In this document: positions 46,144 to 58,600 of the stretch, one piece after another | Position numbering within the stretch: position 1 is the stretch's first letter | Layout of the letters: each line of letters opens with the position of its first letter | Assembly (NCBI GenBank): GCA_016802295.1 | Contig: JAESIW010000065.1 | Coordinates: 2,017,648-2,081,647, forward strand | Source of the DNA: Brachionus rotundiformis | Taxonomy: Eukaryota > Rotifera > Eurotatoria > Ploima > Brachionidae | Length of the DNA: 64,000 nt | Reading direction: 5' to 3' | Translations under genes and position numbers: made by a program | Notes under the pieces: model-generated | The model's input: only the letters and a program-made list of their open reading frames with translations | Told to the model about the DNA's origin: nothing | The model's database searches: none

Positions 46144-49011
46144 TTAAACAGATTCGTATTCTTTTCGCCATGAATCATATTTATTCTTAAATTGTTTTGC
46201 CGAAGGCTTAGTTGATAGAAGAACTGCCTCGACGTCTTCAGTTTGAATCGGATCCAAAGTTAGCTGGTTCAGCTCGTCTCCTTTTAAATAAATAATGTTT
46301 TAGAAAAATAAAAATAACTTTTTATTTACCTTCGTTTAAATTTTCTAAAGCGGTAAATACTTTGCGAACGCTTTTCATAGCTGCTTCTTTACAAACCAGT
46401 TTGATGTCAGAGCCTGAATACCCATCTGTTATCTTAATGACAAAATAAATTAAAAATTACAAAAATATCATTCATAATTTTAAATAAATTAAAAATAATC
46501 CTTTAAATTTTTGTTTAATTAATATTAAAAAAATTTGAGTAAATTAATTCAGTTTTATATAAACCTTAATTTCGAATGAAAATTATTTCACTCATTTCAA
46601 TAGAAAAATTAAGCAATAAATGAAATTTTACATCTACCAAATGAAAACATGCCACAATTTAGCATCATTTACCTATTTAAATTAATTTTTAAAAAATATT
46701 TTTTAATAAAGAATTGATAAATTAGTAGTTCTAGGTGCAACATCCAATAACTTGATCACAACTTTGTGGCAGAGAGGCTGTAGCATTAATATATTTAACT
46801 TTAAAAGATCCTCCACAATACATATAATTTTGGCAATTTAATTAAAAAATATATTACTTCTGCCAATCTGCTATAGTCCAAATCTGATGTTAAACTCAGT
46901 CCATTTTCTTTTATTACTGTCGGAGGTAAATGTGTCATAAACATATTTATTCTTGCTTCAAAAGTAGGCAAATCGACCAGAATTCTCTTTTCCAAACGTC
47001 TCAACATGGCATGGTCTAATTCCCAGGGAATATTCGATGCCGCTAAAAGAAAAACTAAATCATCACTTTTTGCCAAGCCATCCATTTGAACCAATAATTC
47101 AGTTTTCATTCGCCTGCTGCCCTCGTGCTCTGTTCCACCTCCTGCTGACCCTCTTATGCTCATTATTGACTCCAATTCATCCATGAAAATCGTAGACGGT
47201 GCATAAAATCTTGCCATTTCGAACAATACACGAACCAATTTTTCTGAGTCGCCCCGCCATTTGCTAACTATACTCGAGGCTGATATATTAAAAAATGTTG
47301 TTTCGCATTCTGTTGCTACTGCTTTGGCAAGAAGGGTTTTGCCAGTACCAGGAGGTCCATACAACAAAAGTCCTTTCCAAGGAGAAAGGATGCCAGTAAA
47401 AAGCATTGGATACTTAAATTGAATTTAAAAAATTTTTTTTTATTTAATAATAATTTATTTAATAATTATTCAAAATTTTTTTTAACTAATTGATTTGAAG
47501 TCCAAAAATCTAAAAAAATTAAATGCTTACTTTTATCGGATAGACAACTGCCTCTTTTATCGTTCGTTTTGCTGATTCCAGACCTATTATATCATCCCAT
47601 TTTACATTAGGATTATGCATATAAATGTCCTTAATAATAAAAATTATTTTTAAATTATTTAAGTATATTTTTTAGTAAAAATTCAACTAACTCGACTTAT
47701 AACTTGAGCCAATTCACGCCACTCAGAATTATAGCCAATATAGCCGGCTAGAGGCTTCATTAAGCGGTCCTTTAAAGTTAAAAATTAAAAATAAAAATAA
47801 AAAAATTCAATCAATTTACGGATGGATCATTTGAGCTTTCTTCACTATTCAATTTTGTAGCTTCATTTATCATTGTTCTAAAATCAATTATTTGACCAAA
47901 CTTAAAACAAGAAAATTATACTAAACTTTTGAAATAAGCCTAAATACTTTTTTTTTTCCTGGTTGTTTTGACTGAGAGTTTAGATTAGTAGATGCTTCAG
48001 ATTTTGAGTCTATTTTAGTTACACTTAGACCAAACTCCTCAAATTGGTCGGGCTAAATAATAAATTTTTAAAAATTAACTTAACTCAATCGAAAATGTTC
48101 CTACTGGTTTTTCGCTTAAATTTTTGGTTGATTTTTTGGTTGAAATTGAAGAATCTAAACTATAGTTACTGACTGAATTTGCTTTATTGAATTCATTTTT
48201 GGAAGAATTTCCATAATTTTGGTTAGATTGGCTTGATTTGTGACTGCCTTCAACAGAACCAGGTCGTACATTATTTGAGCTTGAATTTCCATTTATTACT
48301 GTTGGCAAAGTTGGTACACTGCTTTGAGCTTTTCTCGAATTTCTAAAAAACAAAAAATCGAACCATTAATATGAAGAAAAAGTAAGACTTTTTACACAGT
48401 GGTCCGAGCGATTTTCGTACTAATATCTAAAAAGCTAATTAGTAGAATCATTATTTAAATTTTAAGCCATTTTTTTACTTGAATTGGTAACTTTTTTGGT
48501 AACTTTAGGGTATCTACTAAATCGGACATAATAGTATGACTCATACTCTTGAAGAACAGTCTCTAAATCTATGTTATCACAAACATCGTAGCGACGAAGG
48601 TCCAAATTGGTCTCTCGCTCGAATGCTCGCGCAGTTTCAGCATAGCTAAAAAGAATCCAAACAATATAAAAATAGTGGAGATTATTTATTTTAAGTAATT
48701 CAAAAATTTATTTTTAACTTTTGAGTGTTGATTACTTAAAATAAAATCAATTTTAACCAGATACTTTATTAATAAATTCTATAAACAAAGCACCTGATTT
48801 AAGATGTTGAAACCATTCATTAAAAAATTACCCCTCTTCTGTCAACCAATGTAAAATTAAAATAATGAGATTCTTTTTCCTATTTTCTGTTTTTAGTTCC
48901 TCCTTTTTATTTAATAATTATATTACTATTAGTTTATATAGTTTAATGACTAACTGCTTCGCGTGCTTGGTTGGCAGTTCGCAATGTTTTGTAGGTAAGG
49001 GTCTCTGACAT
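46144..49011 (-). CDS. KATNAL2: Katanin p60 subunit A-like 2, AAA ATPase
   Basis: Multi-exon minus-strand gene starting at 49011 (exon 48955-49011, MSETLTYKTLRTANQAREA, matching human SYQTLKFTHQAREA). A LisH-type N terminus follows (RKKNLIILILHWLTEEG, then ETNLDLRRYDVCDNIDLETV). A Ser/Asn-rich linker exon covers about 48075-48353. The AAA core exon covers about 46855-47406 with Walker A GPPGTGKT, SKWRGDSEKLVRVLFEMAR, Walker B TIFMDELES, AASNIPWELD and MLRRLEKRILVDLP. Next comes GYSGSDIK in an exon near 46340-46435. The last exon ends STKPSAKQF ... YDSWRKEYESV and stops at 46144. KATNAL2 severs or regulates microtubules in ciliogenesis and sperm axoneme formation. ATPase residues are intact. 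An X-box lies 125 bp upstream of the start. Confidence 0.92.
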
Positions 49012-49135
49012 TTGAAAACAGGATTGTAAATAAGTCTAAATAATAATTTTTTTAATAATTATAAGACTTTTCATTATAAAATTCAAATTATTTTCAAATA
49101 ATTCTTTTCATATTCAAGTATTAAATGATTTGTTC

Positions 49136-49149
49136 GTTTCCATGGTAAC
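49136..49149 (-). promoter_or_regulatory. RFX X-box upstream of KATNAL2
   Basis: GTTTCCATGGTAAC fits the RFX X-box consensus GTNNCCATGGNAAC exactly. It lies 125 bp upstream of the KATNAL2 start codon on the minus strand. RFX factors drive ciliary genes in animals through such sites, usually within 200 bp of the start, so assignment to KATNAL2 is reasonable though untested. Confidence 0.65.
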
Positions 49150-49336
49150 AAAATATAAAAATCTTTAAGTTTGTTTAAAATTTGGTCTTAAGAAATATTT
49201 GAATTAGGATATTTTTTAAATTTATTTAAAAAAAAAACTCAACTGATAATACACTATGCAAAAAAAAACATGAAAAAAAAACAATCTACTAAAAAAAAGA
49301 TAGCGCAAATCAAAAAATACATTGTTACATATTTGA

Positions 49337-49843
49337 TTAAACAAAGATAGGTTCGTGGCTTAGAATTTCTGGTACCATTTCTACGTTGCTTTCTTGGATG
49401 CTTTGCTGAAAAAAGTTGGAATTTACTGATTGAAAATCATCCGAATTAAAACCAAACGATTCAACCCACATTTGGGTAAAATTTTCTTTAAATGATGAAT
49501 TAGAATTATTAAGAAGTTGTGGTGAGTTGTTAATATTGGAAAAATTCTCAGGTATTGCACGACACTTTTCTGGAGAACAAATTAAAAGTGGAAATTTGCT
49601 AATATTAATGGTCTCGTTAGCCTGTGACATATCTCGTTCGTTGTCTAAGCTTGATGCAATAATGGTTGTCTTGAATCCGTCCAGAGTCTTTTCATTTGAT
49701 GGTGGTGGGTTTGGTAAATTAATTTTGGTGGTATCGAGTAAAGTTGAATCATTGATGCTATATTCTGCCTTACCACAAAATTTAAAAGGCTTAATACAAA
49801 GTTTGCTCTTGGCCTTTTGGATAAAGTTAGGTTTGGATGACAT
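49337..49843 (-). CDS. Unidentified 168-residue protein
   Basis: Single open frame with codon composition richer in G+C than its flanks, so probably coding. The product begins basic (MSSKPNFIQKAKSKLCIKPF) and continues Ser/Asn/Pro-rich with no signal peptide, membrane helix or recognised domain. A more hydrophobic/acidic patch, FTQMWVESFGFNSDDFQSVN, near 124-143 is the most distinctive part. Upstream exons are possible, but two in-frame stops lie directly before the ATG. It lies between the KATNAL2 promoter and another unidentified minus-strand gene whose stop is 37 bp upstream. I do not recognise the family. Confidence 0.5.
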   Translation of the reverse strand: MSSKPNFIQKAKSKLCIKPFKFCGKAEYSINDSTLLDTTKINLPNPPPSNEKTLDGFKTTIIASSLDNERDMSQANETINISKFPLLICSPEKCRAIPENFSNINNSPQLLNNSNSSFKENFTQMWVESFGFNSDDFQSVNSNFFQQSIQESNVEMVPEILSHEPIFV

Positions 49844-49879
49844 TTTTAAAATGTTGGTTACTATCTAAGTTTTTTTTGC

Positions 49880-50804
49880 TTAATCTTGGTCAGAAGCCTT
49901 AGATTTTATAGCTAAACTCAATAAGTGTACAGATTGATTAGAAGCTATAATATCAAAAGATAATGGATTCGGAGTTGGTTGATAAAAGCTATCGATTTTT
50001 GACTTTGAGTTTGCTACTGGTTTCAAATTTTGTTTTGAAATTAACCATTCTTCAATATTTGCTTATGTACTTGATTAAATTAAAAAGTTTTTTCCATTAT
50101 CAATTAAGGTAAATCAAAAAAGAAATTTATTGTCAATAATTTATTTGCCTAATTTAGAGTCTTTTGGTCATTAATTAATTTTGATGAAAAACATACCGAC
50201 ATTATCAATTTAATGTATCTAATTATCTAATACATCCAAAAATTAATTTAATTTAGTAATTAATTTTTTAAAAATGGAAATTTTTAATTAAACAATTTTT
50301 TTGATTCAAGGTAAAAATTTTTATATTATATTTTAGAAAATAGAAAAAGAATTAATTTTAATAAATAAATTAATGAAGTTGTGACAATAATATTATTTTT
50401 TTTAATTTTTTGAAAATATTATCAACTTATATTATCGAATCAGTGGAATTGTAAAAATATATTATTCAAGTTGCTTTTTTTTAAGTTCTATAGATTAATT
50501 TTCATAAACTTACGTAATAGTCAATCTTATTCGAGGAAAAATTTGAATATTGAAGATAACTCCTTAACACTTTACCTTTCAATTGACTAAAAATTATAAT
50601 TTTTGACTCAAAGATTTCTGATAAATTTTACTGTTATAATAATTAATTTCCTTTAATTTAATTAAATTAGAAAGCAAGTTGTTTCTTTTTTTTAATCGAT
50701 TCACTTTTTTAATTCAGATAAATCATGGTTTACTATTTCAATTAGATAATCAAATGTTATAAATTTTGGAATAAGGTTATAAAGATCAACAGACTTTGGG
50801 ACCT
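49880..50804 (-). CDS. Unidentified multi-exon gene, start not found
   Basis: Three coding-like exons lie on the minus strand. Exon A, about 50705-50804, reads SVDLYNLIPKFITFDYLIEI. Exon B, 50514-50586, reads QLKGKVLRSYLQYSNFSSNK; the A-B junction (AA|GTGAAT ... TTTTTAG|T) keeps phase. Exon C, 49880-50061, begins NIEEWLISKQNLKPV, carries IDSFYQPTPNPLSFDII and ends KSKASDQD then stop. Exon B ends in phase 0 at TAC|GTAAGT but exon C needs one preceding base, so an exon between 50062 and 50513 is missing or one boundary is wrong. No start codon was found before the NAE1 stop at 50943. Amino-acid composition is that of an ordinary globular protein. I do not recognise it. Confidence 0.4.
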
Positions 50805-50942
50805 CTCAAACAAAATAAAAAGCATATTTTATATAGAAAAATATTTATTTTTAAGAAAATATTATTTATTTGCCGAAATAAAAGTTTTAGATACCAATTG
50901 CTAGTAAAATTAAATCTAAGTTTTATTAAGTATTTTTGTTTT

Positions 50943-53230
50943 CTAAATTTCAAATACGGTGCTTAATTGCTTGATTCCATTATAAATAAGTGTATTATTT
51001 ATTGGTATGAATTGATTAGTAATAAGCTTGATTGCTTCATGAGCAGCACAGCCTCCAAGAAATGCACTGATTGAATGTATTTCGCAATTTCCATAACGAC
51101 AACTGGAGAATAAATTTACTCTGATTAATTAATTGATAAAATTTAAAAATTTTAATTTACATTTCATGAATATATTCCTCTTTGACAGTTACGTTAATTC
51201 TATTCTCTTGCATTAGCCTGTAAAGATATTTTTTTAGGAGGATTCCATCCGAATGCAACAATTCTATATTGGTACCTGGGAATCGATTGTTTTCCAAATG
51301 AAACAGATCAACTGCTCTCATCAGTAAATAGAAAATCAAATCACTATCGGAATTTTCCTCTAGAAGAAATTTGGTAAAGTAAAGTCACAGGATGTTCACA
51401 TTAAAATTACCAATTAATGGGCCAAGATTTGAAGTTTGAGGATCATACTCTTGACTAAGAGATCTATATCGTATACTTTTAAGATTGTAAGCATTTTTGC
51501 AGTAGAGTTTAACCTCTTGCTCGTTTATATAATCAAATGGTTTATTGATGTTTAATAAGATTCTTTCTACCCGGCTCAGAACTGAGTCTACATCTTGTTG
51601 AGCTTTTGATTTGTACACATTCTGAATAGCCACATACTTGTCCGAATCACTGACCATATCAGGAATTGTTCCTTTCAACTTAATAGAAAGATAATTTCAA
51701 AACATGACTTTGTTACATAAAGATTAAAGATAAAAAAAATTGTATTCTTTTTTTGTTTTCTAATTTTAAATTTGAGAAATTACCGGTAGGTGACCCATTC
51801 CTTCATTTTCAGTAAATTCTTTAATTGCTCTAACTAGAATCCAGAATTTATCACTCTAAATAAAAATTTTATTTTTTTGCTAAATAATGTGATAAAATTT
51901 CTACATTTTCATTTATTTTTAAACATTTTTCATCATTAAAAATCTGTAATATTTCGGCCGGAATCTTACATTTAAAAAATTATCAAAATTTAATATTTTA
52001 TAAAGAATTTTTTACTTTTGATGGCACAATAACACTATTAACATTTTTAATAGCCTCTTCGAAATTTTCTTCAAATTTACTCGCTTCTTCATTTCTTAGA
52101 ATTCCTATTAAAATTAGATTAAAATTAAATTTTTATTTCACCACAATTGAAAAATTCTCACCAGACTTTATGAAATGCTTAAAAGCTTCCTTTTCTCGGT
52201 AATTTTGTGGTATTTTACCTTCATTCTAAAAATATCATTAATTCCAATCAAGATAGTTTCTTTTACTTTACTTGACTTTTCCAAAGATCAAGGTACTTGT
52301 ACAAAATAATTAAATAAGGAATGTGTGAGTATTCTGCTTCACTCATGCTATTAATATCAATAGAATTGCAAAAATTTTTCAGCTCCTCAAATGGCTGATC
52401 CAATCTCAAGACTGGCAGCTGGTTGTCCGGATGTGCTTCCACAACTTTTAAAAATTTTAAGCCTTTACCAACAATTTAACTTCAATCAAGTACCATGGTG
52501 TTCTTGGGTTATAATCCGTATGAATCCAATCAGTCCAAACGATCTAATTGATATTAATGGTATATTTTCATTCCAAAGGTACTCAGCTAATTTTTTATAA
52601 GTACTTAAACAAAAATTATTATAGTAAAACGAAAGTTTTACTTTTTTGCTTAATTACAAACCTTTCTTTTAAATGTGTAGCAATTACTAAATTGAATGAT
52701 TTTAGATATTCAGGTTTATTTTCCAAAATTCTATCAATATTCTTAAGAAAATGTATTAATCTTTTTAAAAAGTATTTTTGTTGAATTACTTCTGCTAGAT
52801 AATCTCCTATGACATCTTGATTTAGTTCACACAAATTCTCACTGGCCACTTTGGCTCGATTCTTACTTTAATTTTTAAAGCAATTTCAAAATTAGAAGAC
52901 AGAACCTACTTGGCCAACTGATTCCAAAGGTAAAAAGAAGCTAAAAACATACTTGAAAAACCTGATAGAGAATATTTATCTTGATTACTTTTTAGATACA
53001 TCTTCTTTGGTGACACTATTATCATCAATGATACTAAAATAGCCAACACCAGGCAATACCATACTCTTTAAAGTTTCTGTGCCAGCAGTTGAAGCGTTGA
53101 TTAAACAAACTCGAGAGCTTTCAAGTTTAGCTTGACCATGGTTGCCCCACAATCTTAATTGGCGATCGTATTTTGCATTTTTGTTCAAGAGATTTAGATT
53201 TTGACCATCAGCGTTATTGTTATTACTCAT
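50943..53230 (-). CDS. NAE1: NEDD8-activating enzyme E1 regulatory subunit (APPBP1)
   Basis: Multi-exon minus-strand gene. Exon 1 (52986-53230) carries YDRQLRLWGNHGQAKLESSR and VCLINASTAGTETLKSMVLP. A short next exon reads FFLPLESVGQ. Then come exons containing KTYGLVGYIRMIIKEHLIIE, RGTIPDM-type KGTIPDMVSDSDKYVAIQNV, RSLSQEYDP and LLMRAVDLFHLENNRFPGTN, then CRYG followed by SISAFLGGCAAHEAIKLITN and a terminal STVFEI. These follow human NAE1 in order. NAE1 pairs with UBA3 to activate NEDD8 for cullin modification; as usual for this subunit the catalytic Cys domain is not expected here. Its N terminus is about 8 residues longer than in human. It is tandem with METTL17, which ends only 74 bp upstream of this start. 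Confidence 0.93.
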
Positions 53231-53303
53231 CTTATTAAGAGTTAAACATGCCGAATTAAGTTAGAAAAGAGTTTTAAAGCCCTTTGTTAAATAAAACAAA
53301 AGA

Positions 53304-55356
53304 TTAATTTTTATTTTCTTTATTATTAATAAACAAGGGAAGATTATCACCAAGTTTAGAATATTTAATTAGACTTCGTGACGTTTTATCGCGATTCTTG
53401 GAAGAGACTAAATGCTCAACATTTCCGTCTGAAGTACACAACCATGAATGGATGATTCCTCCAGATATTTTGGTCGGTTGTTTATAAACCAGACGTGGCC
53501 ACATCATTTTATCTGGCTTAGGTGATTTTTTTAAAATTAAATAAGAATAGGAAAAATTTTCTTTAGGATTTTTCTAAAATAAAATTCATTAAGGTACTCA
53601 TTTTAAATTAGATTTTTTCTTTTACATTTTCTTTCCAATCATAAACATCCAATGGTCTGAATCCAACAAAAAATCTGCATGTCTTATTCTCATTGACCAA
53701 AGGACATATCTGACTATGTGGACACTTATAAAAAAATAAAATTTAATGTCTTGAGATTTTACCATGAAATCCTCACTGGTGAAAAAATGTGTCCAGCAGA
53801 CTCAAGTTTCTCATCTTCGTTTTTTGAATTAAATATTTCCTTATTCGAGTTTAACACAACTTTTATTTAAATTAAACCAAATTTACTGTTAAAAAATAAT
53901 CTCTTGCTTCGTTGATTATTTTGAACCCATGTTTGTTACCATTTTCAACCAAAACAAGATAACCATTTTCTTTCAATTTGTCCCATAAAAGAGATAAGTG
54001 TTCAAATCTGCTAGCTCGGTTTGGCAATTCAAAAAGAGTAAACGCAGAAGTTACCAATTCATATTCTTCCTAAAATATTTTTAAGCTATTAGAAATATTT
54101 GCTCAATATTATTCAAACTCACTTGATCTGATTTAGGAAAATTTCTTTTAAAAAACATGTTTTTGAAGCACGAAGGTTTGCTGGGACTCCCATCTTATTT
54201 TTAGATAAACATTAAAATATTAATTCAATTAAATTCAGTTAAATGTCTTAAAAGATAATTCCACACTAAAAAAAAAAACAGTTTTTTTAAATTTTTTAAA
54301 TTTAATCAAAACATTGACTTAAATTATTTTAAACTATAAATTATAAATTATGTTAAAAAAACCTTTGGTAATCAAATAAGCTATGTTATTCATAAATGCT
54401 GAGTTATCAATATTTAAAAAACTAATCAATTGATTAGGCCATATTCTTTTGCTCGCCCACATTACTGTGCTAAAATACTCAAAATTTATAATTATATTTT
54501 AGCATTGCCAATTTTACCCAACTCCTGAACCAAAATCGAACACATTATTCGGATGAAAACAATTGTCTCTTTTTTTAATCTTTATTTTTTAATAAGAGAG
54601 TAATTTTTTTATAGTTTAAAAATTTACTTCATTAAAAATTTGAGTCAAAACTGCATAATCTGATGCAAATCTAGCAGCTAAATACAGATGACCAACAGTT
54701 TCAGTATAGCTTAATAAATAGTAAATATTTAATAATAAATTAAGTTTTTGTTCATACTCAATTTTCAACCATGGATGTATTTTTGATTTAAGAATATTTT
54801 CTAATTTTTTTTCTAAAGATTCATCATGAACAAGTTCTTCATCTAATTAAACAAAAATAGCTTAAAATTTAAAAATTAAAAAAAAAATTACTTTGCAAAA
54901 ATAGTTTTTCTCGTAATTTATCCTTTAATTCGTAAATTTCACTTTTTTCCTTCGGACAACGTCGATCGTTCAGATAATTTTTTAAATTTTTTGCTTGGTC
55001 CCCAAGTGCCTTTATGTTGAAATCTAAAAAATAAAATTAAAAATTTAATATTGAAAATAATCCTTAAATTTGCCTCCTAAAACTTTATTTATTCTTTGCT
55101 CAAGCTCTCGTGGTAATTCAATATAATTTAATGAATATTTTCCAGAATGGTCTTTATATTGTTTAAAATCTCCTTTTTTAACCAAACTATCTATTTGTAT
55201 TTCGACATTTTTCGGCAGAGTCTTGATGAACTAAAATTTGTTTTCAGTTTTATTTATTTCAGCTAAACTAGAGGAAAATATATTTACCCGAATAGAACTA
55301 CAAGTCAGTGAGTTTTTTATTTTAATTTTTTTTAACATAAAATTTGGAATATTCAT
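53304..55356 (-). CDS. METTL17: METTL17 (Rsm22-type) mitochondrial ribosome assembly methyltransferase-like protein
   Basis: Multi-exon minus-strand gene. Exon 1 at 55356 encodes a Lys/Ser/Thr-rich presequence lacking acids (MNIPNFMLKKIKIKNSLTCS), a probable mitochondrial targeting signal. Recognisable blocks: LVTSAFTLFELPNRASRFEH, YLVLVENGNKHGFKIINEAR, a Cys motif CPHSQICP ... C in the exon near 53640-53730, then RFFVGFRPLDVYDWKEN, and a last exon 53304-53507 beginning MMWPRLVYKQPTKISGGIIH. The Cys motif matches the CPHELPCP ... C segment of human METTL17, which with another Cys binds a 4Fe-4S cluster and gates mitoribosomal small-subunit assembly. It is head to head with NEMF, with 255 bp between starts, so a shared bidirectional promoter is likely. 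Confidence 0.88.
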
Positions 55357-55611
55357 TTTTTTAAAAAATTTGAAAAATTATCAAACTAATTTTGCCTTAA
55401 ATTAATACATGAATTATGAAATTATTTCAAAATCATAATATTTCATGATATAATTTTTGCTTTAAATTTCTAGATCACCATTGAGCAACAAAACGTTATT
55501 TATAACTATTAATTTGAATATAATTTAAAAAAATTGCAGGATTGGAATAAATTTAACAAATAGAATTTATTTTAAGATAAAAATTCAAAATTTTACTTTT
55601 AATTTGCCAAG

Positions 55612-58600
55612 ATGAAGCAACGTTTTAATACCTTGGACTTACAAATTGCCTTACATGAGCTTTCCCAATGGTATTCTTTTTTCAATAAATATCCTTTAGC
55701 TTTAATTTCCCAATTAAATTAGCTTTTCGGGCTGTCGTGTTACAAATATCTATGATATAAACAACAAAACATATTTGATCAAACTGCATAAGCCTGATAG
55801 CAAGGCAGTAATTTTAATCGAGTCAGGTATCAGAATTCATTGCACCGAGTTCGACTGGCCAAAAAACATGATTCCATCGGGCTTTTCAATGAAATTGCGT
55901 AAACATTTAAGATCAAGAAGATTGGAAAAAGTCTCTCAAGTTGGAGTGGACAGAATAGCTGATCTTCAATTTGGATCTGGAGAAGCCGCTTATCATTTGA
56001 TTGTTGAATTATATGATAAAGTAAAAATTAACTTTTTATTTATTTAGGTTTTTGGTATTAAGCTATTTTTAAGGGCAATATTTTATTAACTGATCATGAA
56101 TTTACCATTATATCTGTGTTGCGACCTCGTACTGATGAAAACTCAGATGTAAAATTCACTGTAAGAGAAAAGTATCCATTTCATCTTGCCAAGCAACAAG
56201 AAGAATTGACTTTGGAAAAGTAGAAAAAATACATATTTTAAATTGTCATTTAAAATTTTTTAAAATTCAATTAAGAGTCAAAGAGTTGATCTATAATGCA
56301 AAAGAAAATGATGACTTGAAAAAAATGCTAACCTTTAATCTATGTAATTAAAAAATTTGACTTTTTATTAAACCTCTTTCATTACAAGTATAAAGAATTA
56401 TTGTTTAATTAAGTTAAAAATAAGAGTAAAACTATAAAAAGTTCAGCAAAACGTGAAATTTTGATTTCTTGAAAAAAAATTTTTAGTAAAATATTAATAA
56501 TGTAAGATAATATTTAGATCTAATTGTTAATATCCTTTTTTCCGTAGATGAAGTTTAGATAAAATATTTATTAATGATAGAATATTTTGCATTCAATTTA
56601 ATGAGTTACGTAAGATTAGATTTTGTATTAGAGCAATTTAGTTTAATTTTGTAAATAATTAGACTTGAGTTGTATTCAAAAATATAATAAAAATATTTTT
56701 AACAGGCTTAGGTTATTTTTTAATATAATTTTCAGTATTTATAATTAATTTATCTTTTTTTATAGTTTCTTTGATTTAATTTTTAAGTATTTTTAAATGA
56801 CCATCCAATTAGTGATAATAATCTAAATTTTCAATTGACAACTTCTTTTTTTCCCAAGTTTTATGATATTAAAATCAAGCCTAATTAATAAAATATAGTG
56901 ATTTGATACTTGATAAACAGCTTTAAGATTATGTTCAGAGAACAAATTTAGGATTTAATAAAATCATATCATTTAGATTATTTAAATGTTTACCATTATT
57001 TAATTTATAATCACAAACAAAACATAACCTAAAAGAATTAAATACTTTAATTAATAAGATTAAGATTGGAAAAATTTTATTTTAATTCTTACTAAAAAGC
57101 TGGAATATTCTACTAGCTTTTTGAGTTAATTATTATTATCTTTCTTTTGTTGAAATTTATATTATGTGATTAACAAGATTTATCTTAAAAATCACTTTTA
57201 TATATTTATTTGCACATGACAAAACACTTATAATTTTAGTATTTTTATAAAAGTTATATTTGTTTTAATTAAATTATTTATTATAGATAATTTTACGAAA
57301 ATTATTATTTATTTTTCATTATTTTTTAAGCGTATGGTGCACCGCTAATTGAACATTGTCTTTCAATAGCAAATTTTCCTGATAAATGTATAATTGATAA
57401 AGATTTCAACCGAGATAGTGATGCAGTAAAACTATTCGATGCACTATTATTGGGAGAAAAGATAATAAAAAATCTGAAGAACGAAATTCATCCAGTAAAA
57501 CAAAATTCATTTAGAATTTGTATTATCAAAAATTAAATCAATTTACTAGGGTTTTATAATAACCAAAAAAACAAAAAGTGTTAAATTAGAAAAATCAAAG
57601 GAATTGGAAAACGAAGAAATAGTGACGTATGTTAAATATTGAAATATATTGATTTAAATTAGACTTTATTTACAAAAGTATAACAAATTTATTGATCTAT
57701 AATACCCAATCTTAAACCAAACCATCTTGCTTTCGATGCAACTTTATAAAAAAAGTTATTTCATTTAGTTTAAATGTTTTTTCCTTAAATACCTTCGTCC
57801 TGCATAAGCTTAAAACACATGGCCATAATTACCATACCAACTAGCAAATAGAGAGTACATAAGGCAGCCATTCCTCTCTTTTCCGTGGCTAGAGTGTTTT
57901 TTCCTGGTACAAAATCTCCAAAACCAATTGTTGTAAAAGTAATGAAACAAAAATAAGCACCATCAAGAATTGACCACTCTTCGGTAAAAGCAAATATGCC
58001 GGCACCGGCAAATATATAAGCTGTGAGGACACCTAGAGTGGCCACAATAGGAACATGTCGATCGTTTGGATTGTCATATTCCATTTCGAATTCAGTTAAC
58101 TTAAAATAAAAAAATAACCTCTAGAAAATTAATTGAAAATTTAATTTTACCATTTCTTGTTTATTTTCTTCAAATTTTGATGACGAATAAGGAATCTTTA
58201 GTTTATGCTTAAAAATTCTTCTATAGACAAATCTAATACACTTTGAATAGGATATAATGAAAAGTTCGGCCAACAAATCGCCAGTGTTTGTCAAGCACAT
58301 AAACATCAAAGGTATGCCAATCATGGCATAAAAAATGGTTAAAACTTTTCCTGTATTCGATTTGGGAGTAATGTTTCCATAGCCTTTGGAAAAAAAAATC
58401 TTAATAAACTTATTTCTAGATCGCCTTTTAAAAAATACCAATGGTGGTTATTACTGTTGCAGAATATAAAAGTGCATTAGGATAATTCCATATATCTTCC
58501 CTAGCTAGCATATTCGGCTTATCTTTGTCCTCAATTTTATCATTTTCGATTAGTAAATTCCTCAAATGAAATTTAATTTCATTATAAAAGTCCTCCCTAT

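Noticed and set aside
52391..52600. Plus-strand frame ADPISRLAAGCPDVLPQLL
   Set aside because: Antisense of the NAE1 exon carrying ESHPDNQLPVLRL; that match fixes the real strand.
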